Program-made: the position numbers and the translations under genes | The notes under the pieces: generated by a model | Seen by the model: the letters and a program-made list of their open reading frames with translations, nothing else | Database searches by the model: none | What the model was told of the DNA's origin: nothing | In this document: positions 7,876 through 16,729 of the stretch, piece by piece | Layout: the number at the start of each line of letters is the position of its first letter | Numbering within the stretch: the stretch's first letter is position 1 | NCBI GenBank assembly: GCA_937959275.1 | Contig: CALGLU010000041.1 | Span: 1-64,000 of the forward strand | DNA: 64,000 nucleotides | Direction: 5' to 3' | Origin: an uncultured Saprospiraceae bacterium | Lineage (GTDB): Bacteria > Bacteroidota > Bacteroidia > Chitinophagales > Saprospiraceae

Positions 7876-10746
7876 ATGAACAGATACAACACACTTTGTA
7901 TACTACTAGTATTTTTATGCTTAAATAGCAATTTTACAACGGCTCAATGTGTAGTCGCAGATACGTATTCGGAAAACAATACAGAAGATTACTTACAAGT
8001 TGATGATGATGATGGACTAACTGGTTATTCTTCAAGCCAACTGGAGATTAATGGTGATTTGTATTTTACAGCAGACGATGGATTAAATGGGATTGAGCTG
8101 TGGAAAATAGATGGTGAAACTGGTGATATCATTTTAGTGAAGGATATAAACCAAGGGAGTGATAGTTCATATCCTAAAGAATTTCGGGAAATTGATGGTA
8201 AATTAATATTTAAAGTCTACTCAAGTGGTGGGAGTCATTTATGGATTAGCGATGGCACTACAGATGGGACCTATATGCTTACGGATAACCTAGGTCAAAA
8301 TTTAACTAGTATTAGTGGTTTGACTAAGTTTGGAAATGAAATTTATTTTTCTGCTCAAATATATCAGATCACAGGTAATGAGTTATGGAAAACAGATGGA
8401 ACAACAGAAGGAACTGTTTTAGTTAAAGATATTGCTCCAGGTACTTTTTACTCATCACCAAGAGAGTTAACGGTATTAAATGATGAACTTTTCTTTGGCG
8501 CTTGGACTCAAGAGAATGGAAGAGAACTTTGGAAAACAGATGGGAGCGAGAGTGGAACTGTACTCGTAAAGGATATAGCCTTGGGTGAGATGAATAGTTC
8601 TCCCAATTCAATATTTAGCGATGGCTCTCAATTATGGTTTTCTGCCATTGATAGTCAATTTGGAAGCGAATTATGGACTTCAGATGGCACAGAATCTGGA
8701 ACTTATCTAGTGAAAGACATTAATAGTGGACCGAATTATTCTTATCCAAATCCTCAGATCATTTATAATACAGAACTATTTTTTACTGCTGCTAATTCAT
8801 TTGATGGACCAGAGCTTTGGAAGTCTGATGGTACCGAAGAAGGTACGGTCTTAGTAAAAGACATACTGCCAGGGACGGGCGTGTCAATTTTTACTGATAT
8901 TGTCGAATTAAACTCAATGCTGTACTTCGGAGCAACTGACGGTTCAGGACCTCAATTATGGAAAAGTGATGGGACGACTGAGGGGACAGTTTTGGTAAAG
9001 CAAATAAATGAATTAGGGAATCAATATTGCGAATTTTTTGATTTTATTGTTGTTAACGATAAATTGGTATTTTCTGCTAGTGATGGATTAAATGGAATGG
9101 AATTATGGGTAAGTGATGGTACAGAGATAGGTACATATCAAGCAGCTGATATCAATCCAGGGCCGCCGTCTTCTAATCCATCGATATTTTATCCTGTAGG
9201 AGATACTATTTATTTTGCCGCAGATGATGGGACGCATGGCTTTGAAATGTGGACTTACAACTGCCTTACTGGAAATGTTGAATTGATAAAAGATATAAAT
9301 ACGAATAGAGTAGGGTCTTTCATCAGGGATCTTTTGTGCCTTGATGATGAGTTGATTTATAACACAATCGATAGACTGTATAATTTGGAAGGTGTCATTT
9401 TAGATTTTGATATTGTCGGATCTGAAATTTTAGGTTTTTCTATTTTTGGTAGTTTCTTTGAAAAATTGGGATCAAATATAATATTTATGCCATTCTCTCA
9501 AGAGCATGGCTACGAGCTTTGGATAACAGATGGGACTTCCGGTGGGACCTCCTTGTTAAAGGATATTAATTTAGGTGGGAATGTACAAATACAAAGCCCT
9601 AAGGTTATTGGACAGAAGATGTACTTTGGTGCTAAATCAGTGGATGCTGGTCTTGAACCGTGGGTGACTGATGGGACATCTGAAGGAACTATAATGCTGA
9701 AAGATATTAATGTAGGAACAGGACCTTCTAGCCCAATCGATTTTATGGATATTAATGGAACAGTTTATTTTAATACACTGGATGGAGTATGGAAGACTGA
9801 TGGTACTCCTATTGGTACCGAAAAAATTATTGAGAAAGATAATTTCTATATAACAAAATTCGGATCCTCATTGATTTTTCAAAAGGCTTCAGCAGAATTT
9901 GGTGCTGAATTGTGGAAAAGTGATGGTACGGTAGATGGAACGATGATGATAAAAGACATCAATCAAGGTGAGGCGAGTTCAAGCCCAAGCGAATTTACTG
10001 TTTTTGGAAACGAAATATATTTTACAGCTAAAACTGAGGATAAGGGAATTGAGTTATGGAAATCTGATGGCACTGAATCTGGAACACAACTTGTTAAAGA
10101 TATCCACCCAGGTAGTGGTAGTACTTCTATTTCACATTTAGTGAGTACTGACACACATTTATATTTTGTAGCTAATACCAGCTCTAATGGTCGTGAATTG
10201 TGGAAAACGGATGGGACAGATCTTGGTACACTGATGGTTAAGGACATTAATCCAGGAAGTGGCGGGTCAAATCTTTCGAATTTGGGTGCAGTTGGTTCAG
10301 CTTTGTATTTTAATGCATATAACGGGGAGTCTTTTGATATCTGGACAACTGATGGCACTGCTTCAGGAACGTTAAGATTGACAACTCCAGATGATTTTGA
10401 TGGTGCTGCTCGATATATAGGACATATGATTTTGTGTGATGATGAAGTATACTTCACAATTATTGGTAAAATTGGAGAACTCTATTCATTAACTTGTGAT
10501 AGCATTGAATGTACCTCAGTGGCAACAAATACTTGGCAAGGCCCTCAAGTAGATAATTGGAATAAAACACCTGTATATTGGGAGACTGGAAGACTACCAA
10601 CGACATGTGATGATGTTGTTATTCCATCAGGTTATTCGATTACTTTGCAATCAGGAAATTCAGCTGAGTGTCATACGCTTCAAGTTGATCTTGGCGCACA
10701 GCTTGACATTGAAAATTTAACTAATTTTCGAGTGAACAATAAATAA
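7876..10746 (+). CDS. Secreted ELWxxDGT-repeat protein
   Basis: A 956-residue protein with signal peptide MNRYNTLCILLVFLCLNSNFTTAQ. Sixteen units of the ELW-x-x-DGT-x-x-GT type can be counted, each followed by a phrase like VLVKDI and a beta segment; two (ELWKIDGETGD, EMWTYNCLTG) are degenerate. This fits the ELWxxDGT repeat family, probably forming beta-propellers. The last 80 residues are a separate module (WQGPQVDNW, LPTTCDDVVIPSG, GAQLDIE) like beta-helix end domains of other secreted Bacteroidota proteins. It is probably extracellular; the binding partner is unknown. Confidence 0.85.
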   Translation: MNRYNTLCILLVFLCLNSNFTTAQCVVADTYSENNTEDYLQVDDDDGLTGYSSSQLEINGDLYFTADDGLNGIELWKIDGETGDIILVKDINQGSDSSYPKEFREIDGKLIFKVYSSGGSHLWISDGTTDGTYMLTDNLGQNLTSISGLTKFGNEIYFSAQIYQITGNELWKTDGTTEGTVLVKDIAPGTFYSSPRELTVLNDELFFGAWTQENGRELWKTDGSESGTVLVKDIALGEMNSSPNSIFSDGSQLWFSAIDSQFGSELWTSDGTESGTYLVKDINSGPNYSYPNPQIIYNTELFFTAANSFDGPELWKSDGTEEGTVLVKDILPGTGVSIFTDIVELNSMLYFGATDGSGPQLWKSDGTTEGTVLVKQINELGNQYCEFFDFIVVNDKLVFSASDGLNGMELWVSDGTEIGTYQAADINPGPPSSNPSIFYPVGDTIYFAADDGTHGFEMWTYNCLTGNVELIKDINTNRVGSFIRDLLCLDDELIYNTIDRLYNLEGVILDFDIVGSEILGFSIFGSFFEKLGSNIIFMPFSQEHGYELWITDGTSGGTSLLKDINLGGNVQIQSPKVIGQKMYFGAKSVDAGLEPWVTDGTSEGTIMLKDINVGTGPSSPIDFMDINGTVYFNTLDGVWKTDGTPIGTEKIIEKDNFYITKFGSSLIFQKASAEFGAELWKSDGTVDGTMMIKDINQGEASSSPSEFTVFGNEIYFTAKTEDKGIELWKSDGTESGTQLVKDIHPGSGSTSISHLVSTDTHLYFVANTSSNGRELWKTDGTDLGTLMVKDINPGSGGSNLSNLGAVGSALYFNAYNGESFDIWTTDGTASGTLRLTTPDDFDGAARYIGHMILCDDEVYFTIIGKIGELYSLTCDSIECTSVATNTWQGPQVDNWNKTPVYWETGRLPTTCDDVVIPSGYSITLQSGNSAECHTLQVDLGAQLDIENLTNFRVNNK

Positions 10747-10799
10747 ATAATAGAACTCTGTGTGAAATATGCCTATTCAATCGTTTGAATTAGGTTTTT

Positions 10800-10830
10800 A
10801 AAAGAGGGCATTTAATTGTCCTCTTTTTTT
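10800..10830. terminator. Bidirectional terminator
   Basis: A 10 bp stem (AAAAGAGGGC at 10800-10809, GTCCTCTTTT at 10818-10827, one G-T pair) with an 8 nt loop and T-runs in both directions. It lies between two convergent genes; the stop codon of the minus-strand HTTM gene sits in the loop. Confidence 0.85.
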
Positions 10831-12158
10831 ATGCGCAACTCTGTAGTTAAAGGTATTATCCAATCTGCTGGGGATTTATACTTTTTTAATGCAGCGAGGT
10901 CAAAATCTGATTTAATATACAACTGATTAGCTCTACTGTTTAAGCTGCAAAAGCTAGCTACTGTTACTTTAATATTCTGTTTTTTATAATGAGACTTTAA
11001 ATGCTGAGCAAACTGCCACATCATTTCTGGATGGGTTCCCATTTCTGCTTGTTGGCGGTTTGTCAAATAGTCGTCTAATGAGACCTTAGTTTTATTGTCA
11101 TTTTCTTCTGTAATAAAAATTACATTAATGGCGCTTTTTGTTCTCAACTTCATGTGCCATGCATATCTATGCCCTTCTTCAGTCCAGTGTACATTTCCAG
11201 GAATAAAAAAGTGTCTTACGGGCATTATGATTTGAATAAGGACATATATAGATATTCCAATGAATAGACCTAGACTTAAGTTATTCGATTTTATTTTTTT
11301 CGATTTTAAAGAATGAAACGGTGGAATCTTTTGAAGAATAACTTTGCACCAAGTTGGCTTAAAGAAAATAGTTGTTGCAATTAACATAAACCATGGGAAT
11401 ACGCCTATACTAAAAATATACGCATTAGTGAGGTGGAATAATATTGCAAAAGTATATGCAATGAGTCGAGTTGGTTTCCAAAGTAGAGCAGGTATGATAA
11501 GAAGGTCGAATAATAAACCGCCGTAACTAAATATCCAAGGCGAATAGGAGTGTTCTAATACATTGCTAAATAAAGGTGTCTCTTTGGCACTCATTGGTAA
11601 CCACGTACGCATAGGTTCACCTTGTAACCAGTCACTATTTAGTTTTGCAACGCCTCCAAAAAAATAAGGAATAGCAATTTGGAATTGTAATACTAATAAA
11701 TAGAAATAGGGTATTGTCTTATGACGTTTGTTTTTAAATAGAAGACTATCTACAGAGTAAAAGGAATGGGCAGGAATAAAGATTAATAGGAATGAAATTA
11801 AACTAATTAGGTAAAAGTGGTTTAAGTAATACGTCTTATCAAGTAGAAATATATAAGTAAAACCTAGAAAGAATAATGTGGTACTTACTCTATATAAAAA
11901 CCCAATGGTAATACAAAAGGCTAAAATGGCAAGCACATAGAAATGAATATACATGCCAAAACCCGTCCAGGGTTTTATCCAAGAAAATCCGTCGTATGTA
12001 AAAAAATAGCTTGGTGATATAAATTGTTGTTCTATCCAGTCGTATTTAAAATAACGGGTGACCTCCCACAACATTAATAATCCAAAACTAATGCGAAAGA
12101 AGGCTGTTGAAGCTATGTCCTTTGGCATTGATAGACTTCTTCTTAGGGATTCTAACAT
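10812..12158 (-). CDS. HTTM / vitamin K-dependent gamma-carboxylase-like membrane protein
   Basis: A 448-residue protein with several membrane helices. LDKTYYLNHFYL (107-118) matches the most conserved segment of vitamin K-dependent gamma-carboxylases, where the Lys (K108 here) is the catalytic base of the human enzyme. A second conserved phrase, AKLNSDWLQGEPMRTWL, follows. The C-terminal ~110 residues are soluble. Bacterial members are grouped as HTTM proteins and their substrates are mostly unknown. No neighbouring substrate candidate is evident. Confidence 0.8.
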   Translation of the reverse strand: MLESLRRSLSMPKDIASTAFFRISFGLLMLWEVTRYFKYDWIEQQFISPSYFFTYDGFSWIKPWTGFGMYIHFYVLAILAFCITIGFLYRVSTTLFFLGFTYIFLLDKTYYLNHFYLISLISFLLIFIPAHSFYSVDSLLFKNKRHKTIPYFYLLVLQFQIAIPYFFGGVAKLNSDWLQGEPMRTWLPMSAKETPLFSNVLEHSYSPWIFSYGGLLFDLLIIPALLWKPTRLIAYTFAILFHLTNAYIFSIGVFPWFMLIATTIFFKPTWCKVILQKIPPFHSLKSKKIKSNNLSLGLFIGISIYVLIQIIMPVRHFFIPGNVHWTEEGHRYAWHMKLRTKSAINVIFITEENDNKTKVSLDDYLTNRQQAEMGTHPEMMWQFAQHLKSHYKKQNIKVTVASFCSLNSRANQLYIKSDFDLAALKKYKSPADWIIPLTTELRIKKEDN

Positions 12159-12364
12159 ATATGGATAAGTAGTACGGCTATTTATTGATTATCGTTCTAA
12201 AATAACAAATAAATACTTCATTGATTTTAAATAATGACTGTTTTTGAAAAAAGTCGAAAGACAAGTTATTTTGAAATTCATTAAATCGGTGGTCTTTAAT
12301 AAAGTTGATAGAACTCTACAATTCCATATTTATTTAGGAACCCCTTCAATAATTTATCACTCGA

Positions 12365-13225
12365 TCAAAACACCACAGTCTTATTCTCGTGAATCAAAAC
12401 TCTATGATTCAGGTGAGCCCACACGGCATTCGCTAAAACGATTTTTTCAATATCTTTTCCTTTTCTCTTCATCTCTTTAATGCTGTCGCGATGTGTAATG
12501 GGAATCACATCCTGACTAATAATAGGGCCAGCATCCAATTCTTCAGTGACATAATGACCAGTAGCACCCATAAACTTCACGCCTCGCTTATAAGCCGAAC
12601 GATACGGATCAGCTCCAACAAACGCGGGTAATGAGGAATGGTGGATATTTATAATTTGATTAGGAAATGTTGAAATAATATTTCCAGTTAGGATTTGCAT
12701 GTACCGAGCCAAAATGATCACATCAACGTTGTGTTCCTTTAAGAGCTCAATTTCCTTTTTTTCTTGCTCAGCTCTTATGTCCTTGTTCTTTTTGATATGA
12801 TAATACGGGATGTCTAGTCGCTCTGCAACGGGCTTGAATTTATCGTGATTACTTATGATTAATGGTATCTCAATATCCCAATCGCCAGAATCATATCTGG
12901 AAAGAATGTCATAAAAACAATGTCCATATTTAGATACCATAATTGCAACCCTTGGCTTTGCATCACCAAAGGCAATCTTCCATTGCATGTTGAATTTATC
13001 TGCGATTAAGGTTTTAAAAAAGTCTTCTGTCTTCTCTTGAGGAATACCAAAGCCTTCCAATTCCCACTCAACTCGAATATAGAACTCACCATTATCTCGA
13101 TCGACATGTTGATCTAAACTGATAATGTTGCCATTGTTGTTTAATAGGAAATCGGTGATTGAGGCAATGATTCCTTTTTGATCTGGACAATGCGCCAGAA
13201 TAATCGCGGTATCTTTTCTAGTCAT
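12365..13225 (-). CDS. purU: Formyltetrahydrofolate deformylase
   Basis: A 286-residue protein of normal PurU length. The N-terminal ACT domain (about 1-85: AIILAHCPDQKGIIASITDFL) is followed by a formyltransferase-fold hydrolase domain (about 90-286) with RVAIMVSKYGHCFYDIL, INIHHSSLPAF and GATGHYVTEELDAGPIISQ, which carry the expected Asn, His and Asp. It hydrolyses 10-formyl-THF to formate and THF in the cytoplasm. It is divergent from the dlgD-like gene across a 92 bp promoter region. Confidence 0.93.
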   Translation of the reverse strand: MTRKDTAIILAHCPDQKGIIASITDFLLNNNGNIISLDQHVDRDNGEFYIRVEWELEGFGIPQEKTEDFFKTLIADKFNMQWKIAFGDAKPRVAIMVSKYGHCFYDILSRYDSGDWDIEIPLIISNHDKFKPVAERLDIPYYHIKKNKDIRAEQEKKEIELLKEHNVDVIILARYMQILTGNIISTFPNQIINIHHSSLPAFVGADPYRSAYKRGVKFMGATGHYVTEELDAGPIISQDVIPITHRDSIKEMKRKGKDIEKIVLANAVWAHLNHRVLIHENKTVVF

Positions 13226-13317
13226 TATAGCTTCCGTTCGATTTTAAAAGATGCCAAAAGTATTCCAAAAATCTGTGAATAAGTATAGTATTTTAGTGGA
13301 CGACTAAATATTTAGAT

Positions 13318-14328
13318 ATGATCGTCAAGTATGACACTCTTCAACAGACACTGAAAACCTTACTGATTCAACATTCGTTTGCTGATGCAGAAGCTGAATT
13401 ATGTGCTACTATTTTCTCTCGCTCGACTGTGGATGGCTACCATTCTCATGGTGTGAATCGCTTTGCTGAGTTCTTAAAAACAATCACTGACGGCTATGTG
13501 CAAATGAATGTAGAGCCCGAATGCTTGATGAATATGGGTAGTTTTGAGAGATGGGATGGCAAGCTCGGTCCTGGACCTCTGAATGCCCATTTCTCCATGA
13601 GTCGTGCGATTGAATTGGCTAAAGAGCAAGGAATGGGCTGTGTGGCTATGCAGAATAGTAGTCACTGGATGCGAGGAGGATCCTATGGTTGGCAGGCAGC
13701 TGAGGCTGGATGCATCGGGATCTGCTTTACGAATACTGAGCCGAATATGCCCTCTTGGGGAGCGAAGGAGGCAAATACGGGCAATAACCCGATGATCGTC
13801 GCAGTACCAAGTGATAGTGGTCATATTGTATTAGATATGTCCTTGTCTCAGTTTTCTTATGGCAAAATGTGGCAACTAGATATGGAAGGGAAAGAATTGC
13901 CCTTTTCTGGAGGCTTTAATGAAGCTGGAGAGCTGACAACAGTACCCAAAGATATTCTAGCCACAAGACGTTTATTACCAACTGGTTATTGGAAGGGGTC
14001 TGGATTATCTATTATGGTTGATTTGTTGGTCACCTTATTGTCTTCTGGACGATCGACCAGTAAAATTGGCGAAATGGAGGCTGAGTATGGCTTGTCCCAG
14101 GTGTTCATCTGCTTTGATGCAAGTCAATTAAATGTAGGCAGTAAGCATGAATCGCTTGTCCAAGAAATCATTAGCTATGTACAAGCCGCCACACCAGCTC
14201 AGGAGGGAGGAATCGTAGAATATCCAGGGAGTCAAACCATCAAGCGAAGAACAAAGCATATGGCCGAAGGGGTGCGGATCAATGATAAAGTTTGGGATAA
14301 TCTACAGCAGATGCTCCAACAAGCCTAA
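13318..14328 (+). CDS. 2,3-diketo-L-gulonate reductase-like Ldh/Mdh family oxidoreductase
   Basis: A 336-residue NAD(P)-dependent dehydrogenase of the malate/L-lactate dehydrogenase-2 family. SHGVNRF near residue 43, then NSSHWMRGGSYGWQAAEAG and PSWGAKEANTGNNPMIVA, match the YiaK/DlgD subgroup closely, so reduction of a 2,3-diketo sugar acid is the best guess; substrate specificity is not proven. It is first in a run with aroQ (51 bp gap) and the nitrilase. Confidence 0.85.
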   Translation: MIVKYDTLQQTLKTLLIQHSFADAEAELCATIFSRSTVDGYHSHGVNRFAEFLKTITDGYVQMNVEPECLMNMGSFERWDGKLGPGPLNAHFSMSRAIELAKEQGMGCVAMQNSSHWMRGGSYGWQAAEAGCIGICFTNTEPNMPSWGAKEANTGNNPMIVAVPSDSGHIVLDMSLSQFSYGKMWQLDMEGKELPFSGGFNEAGELTTVPKDILATRRLLPTGYWKGSGLSIMVDLLVTLLSSGRSTSKIGEMEAEYGLSQVFICFDASQLNVGSKHESLVQEIISYVQAATPAQEGGIVEYPGSQTIKRRTKHMAEGVRINDKVWDNLQQMLQQA

Positions 14329-14379
14329 GATGGTCGCATTTTTGATATACTAACTACAGAATCAGTCGAATAGATTATA

Positions 14380-14823
14380 ATGTCAAAAACGATCATGCTC
14401 ATCAATGGACCAAATCTCAACTTGCTTGGCACAAGAGAGCCGGAAACGTATGGCTATGAGACCTTGCAAGATATTGAACAGCAGTGTGCTGATCATGCCA
14501 GTACATTTGGCGTGCAGCTGATCGCAAAACAAAGTAACAGCGAAGGCGAACTCATCAATTACATACACGAAGCAAAACATGCTGCACAGGCAATCGTTAT
14601 TAATCCTGGAGCTTACACACATACCTCTATCGCGATTCGCGATGCTTTATCTGCAGTCAATTTGCCGGTCTTCGAAATCCATATTTCCAATGTTCATGCA
14701 CGTGAAGAATTCAGACATCATTCTTACATTTCGGGAATTGCGGTGGGCGTGATTTGTGGATTTGGAACAGCTGGATACAAATATGCAATAGAACGTGCGA
14801 GTCACTATATCTCTGAATCTTAG
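14380..14823 (+). CDS. aroQ: Type II 3-dehydroquinate dehydratase
   Basis: A 147-residue enzyme of normal AroQ length. The N-terminal [18 protein letters not shown] carries the catalytic Tyr (Y24). [27 protein letters not shown] and the final [10 protein letters not shown] are the other signature segments. It dehydrates 3-dehydroquinate to 3-dehydroshikimate in the shikimate pathway. It lies between the dlgD-like and nitrilase genes rather than among other aro genes. Confidence 0.95.
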   Translation: MSKTIMLINGPNLNLLGTREPETYGYETLQDIEQQCADHASTFGVQLIAKQSNSEGELINYIHEAKHAAQAIVINPGAYTHTSIAIRDALSAVNLPVFEIHISNVHAREEFRHHSYISGIAVGVICGFGTAGYKYAIERASHYISES

Positions 14824-14862
14824 TCACATGATGTTTGATTATTTCACTTGCAATAGGCTACG

Positions 14863-15783
14863 ATGAAGATCAAGGTTTGTTTGATTCAAGATAGTCCCGT
14901 TTTTTTTGATAAAGAAAGAACGCTACAAAAACTAGAAGAGTTAACCCACACCCATGCCCAACAAGGTGCACAGTTAATTGTATTTCCAGAGTCCTTTGTG
15001 CCAGGTTATCCAAGGGGCTTTTCTTTTGGTGCTGTTGTAGGTCGTCGGACAATGGAAGGTAAAGAACTCTATGCTACCTACAGAGAAAATAGCATTGATG
15101 TCAATGGGCCTGAGATCAAGCGGCTTGAAAAGTTAGCGCAATCAGAACAGGTGTATTTGGTGATTGGAGTTACTGAAAAGAATCAAGTGAACGGCAGTTT
15201 GTATTGTTCGATGCTCTATATTTCACCTAGAGCGGGCATGCTTGGTGTCCATCGTAAAATAAAACCAACAGGGACGGAGCGACTGATATGGGCAGAGGCA
15301 GGAGGCGAATCTCTTGTCAGCTTTCAGACGGATATTGGCAAGTTAGGTGGTTTGATCTGCTGGGAGAATTATATGCCATTGGCGCGCATGGCAATGTATC
15401 AAAAAGGCGTTGAGCTGTACATCGCACCGACTGCGGATGCTAGAGAAGACTGGTCAGCCACTATGAAACATATCGCTTTGGAAGGACGATGTTTTGTGCT
15501 GGGCTGCAATCAATACTTTACCAAGTCGATGTATCCTGAAAGCTATCAGCATTTAGTAAAAAATGAAGCTGAAGATTTTTGCCGAGGTGGCAGTATCATT
15601 GTGTCGCCGTTTGGAGAGGTGTTGGCGGGGCCCTTGTATGATGAGAGTGGTGCTGTGATAGCAGAGATTGATTTGGATGATGTTGCTAAAAGTAAGTTGG
15701 ATTTTGATGTGGTAGGGCATTATGCGCGGCCGGATGTTTTTGATTTTTCAGTTCGAGATCAGCCAGAGATAGGAGAGGGGTGA
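14863..15783 (+). CDS. Nitrilase / carbon-nitrogen hydrolase
   Basis: A 306-residue enzyme with the complete Glu-Lys-Cys triad: E43 in FPESFVPGYPRGF, K132 in HRKIKPTGTER and C166 in GGLICWENYMPLARM. The ICWENYMPLAR phrase and the PGYPRGF segment are those of true nitrilases rather than amidase branches, so hydrolysis of a nitrile to the acid and ammonia is likely. It sits 39 bp after aroQ and is probably cotranscribed. Confidence 0.9.
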   Translation: MKIKVCLIQDSPVFFDKERTLQKLEELTHTHAQQGAQLIVFPESFVPGYPRGFSFGAVVGRRTMEGKELYATYRENSIDVNGPEIKRLEKLAQSEQVYLVIGVTEKNQVNGSLYCSMLYISPRAGMLGVHRKIKPTGTERLIWAEAGGESLVSFQTDIGKLGGLICWENYMPLARMAMYQKGVELYIAPTADAREDWSATMKHIALEGRCFVLGCNQYFTKSMYPESYQHLVKNEAEDFCRGGSIIVSPFGEVLAGPLYDESGAVIAEIDLDDVAKSKLDFDVVGHYARPDVFDFSVRDQPEIGEG

Positions 15784-15891
15784 TTTCTCCGTTGTCGATA
15801 TTGCTAGAATTGTATGAAGTTTGAATTTGTAATCTGATATGCAACATTTGATTAGCTAAAATTTTTCCTAGGTGATGGTAAAATCGTTTCA

Positions 15892-15917
15892 AATGTGTAC
15901 AATAATGTGTACATTTG
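15892..15917 (+). promoter_or_regulatory. Two TGTACA operator sites of the toxin-antitoxin operon
   Basis: AATGTGTACA occurs twice (15892-15901 and 15904-15913), placing two TGTACA cores 12 bp apart, centre to centre, just upstream of the antitoxin start. E. coli YefM-YoeB is known to bind paired palindromes with TGTACA cores at a similar spacing. The site therefore probably mediates autorepression by the complex. Confidence 0.75.
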
Positions 15918-15932
15918 ATAAAAATAGACAGT

Positions 15933-16190
15933 ATGACAACTACAACGATGCGGGAACTACGTGCAAATATGAAGACATATTTCGATACATTGGAGGATGA
16001 TAAGGACGTACTTTTAGTCCCACGTCAAGGTAATCGCGAGGCCATAGTGATCATGACGTTATCCGAATACAACAGCATAGTTGAAACTGAATATTTACTT
16101 TCCACAGATGAGAATAGGACGGTAATCGAAAAAGCTATGAGAGAATTAGACGGAGGCGAAGTTGTAGAGCTTAATGAATCGAAATTGTGA
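15933..16190 (+). CDS. yefM: YefM/Phd-family antitoxin
   Basis: An 85-residue protein from ATG 15933; a TTG at 15915 would add six residues overlapping the operator. The N-terminal DNA-binding part (TMRELRANMKTYFDTLEDD, VLLVPRQGNREAIVIMTLSEYNSI) is typical of YefM/Axe antitoxins. The acidic C-terminus should wrap the toxin. Its stop overlaps the toxin start in a GTGA quartet, so translation is coupled. Confidence 0.92.
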   Translation: MTTTTMRELRANMKTYFDTLEDDKDVLLVPRQGNREAIVIMTLSEYNSIVETEYLLSTDENRTVIEKAMRELDGGEVVELNESKL

Positions 16191-16462
16191 ATGTTCTTTT
16201 TTCAAAAACTGCATGGGAACAATACAAAAATTGGCAATCTAGAGACGAGAAGGTAGTCGAGAGAATTCACGATCTAATAAAAATGATCCAGAGAGAACCA
16301 TATAAAGGAATTGGAAAGCCAGAACCATTGAGACAAAACTTGAAAGGTTATTGGTCAAGGAGAATAACTTCTGAACATAGATTAGTATACCGAATAACGG
16401 GCCTTAAAAATGAAGCGCAACGAGTTGAAATACTGACGTGTGAATTTTACTATAAGAAGTAA
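16187..16462 (+). CDS. yoeB: YoeB/Txe-family mRNA interferase toxin
   Basis: A 91-residue RelE-fold endoribonuclease that would cleave mRNA at the ribosome. It starts at GTG 16187; the ATG at 16191 is out of frame. GKPEPLRQNLKGYWSRRITSEHRLVY aligns with E. coli YoeB and keeps E46 and R65. The C-terminus reads CEFYYKK where E. coli has CRYHY, so the catalytic His83 position appears to be Tyr88 while the final Tyr is kept. Activity may be altered. Confidence 0.92.
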   Translation: MNVLFSKTAWEQYKNWQSRDEKVVERIHDLIKMIQREPYKGIGKPEPLRQNLKGYWSRRITSEHRLVYRITGLKNEAQRVEILTCEFYYKK

Positions 16463-16729
16463 AAACGAAGTGCAGTTGATTAGGACAGCGGAATAACAAT
16501 AAATCTGATAGATCAAAACTTATGAAAGTCTTCACATCTATAAAGAAAACAGAAAATTGTAGTTTTCTACGATGATTTTGACAAAGAAAAGGACATAGCA
16601 TTTCCATATAGTGTAGTTGAAGCCATCAGGGTGAATTCGTCCGACTCAAATATCGCCCCAATATTTGTAAGGCACAGGGCCACTTGCTAATACGCTTATA
16701 TTCCTTTTGATGCTTTGTGCATTTTAGAC
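16463..16729. other. Intergenic region with small hairpin
   Basis: About 270 bp after yoeB without a credible gene. A 7 bp perfect stem (CAAATAT 16647-16653, ATATTTG 16661-16667) with a CGCCCCA loop is the only structure. It lacks a T-run, so a terminator role is uncertain. Confidence 0.3.

Noticed and set aside
9963-10457. 164-residue minus-strand ORF
   Set aside because: It is the antisense shadow of the periodic ELWxxDGT repeats.
12244-12480. 78-residue plus-strand ORF
   Set aside because: It overlaps the 3' end of purU on the opposite strand and shows no family features.
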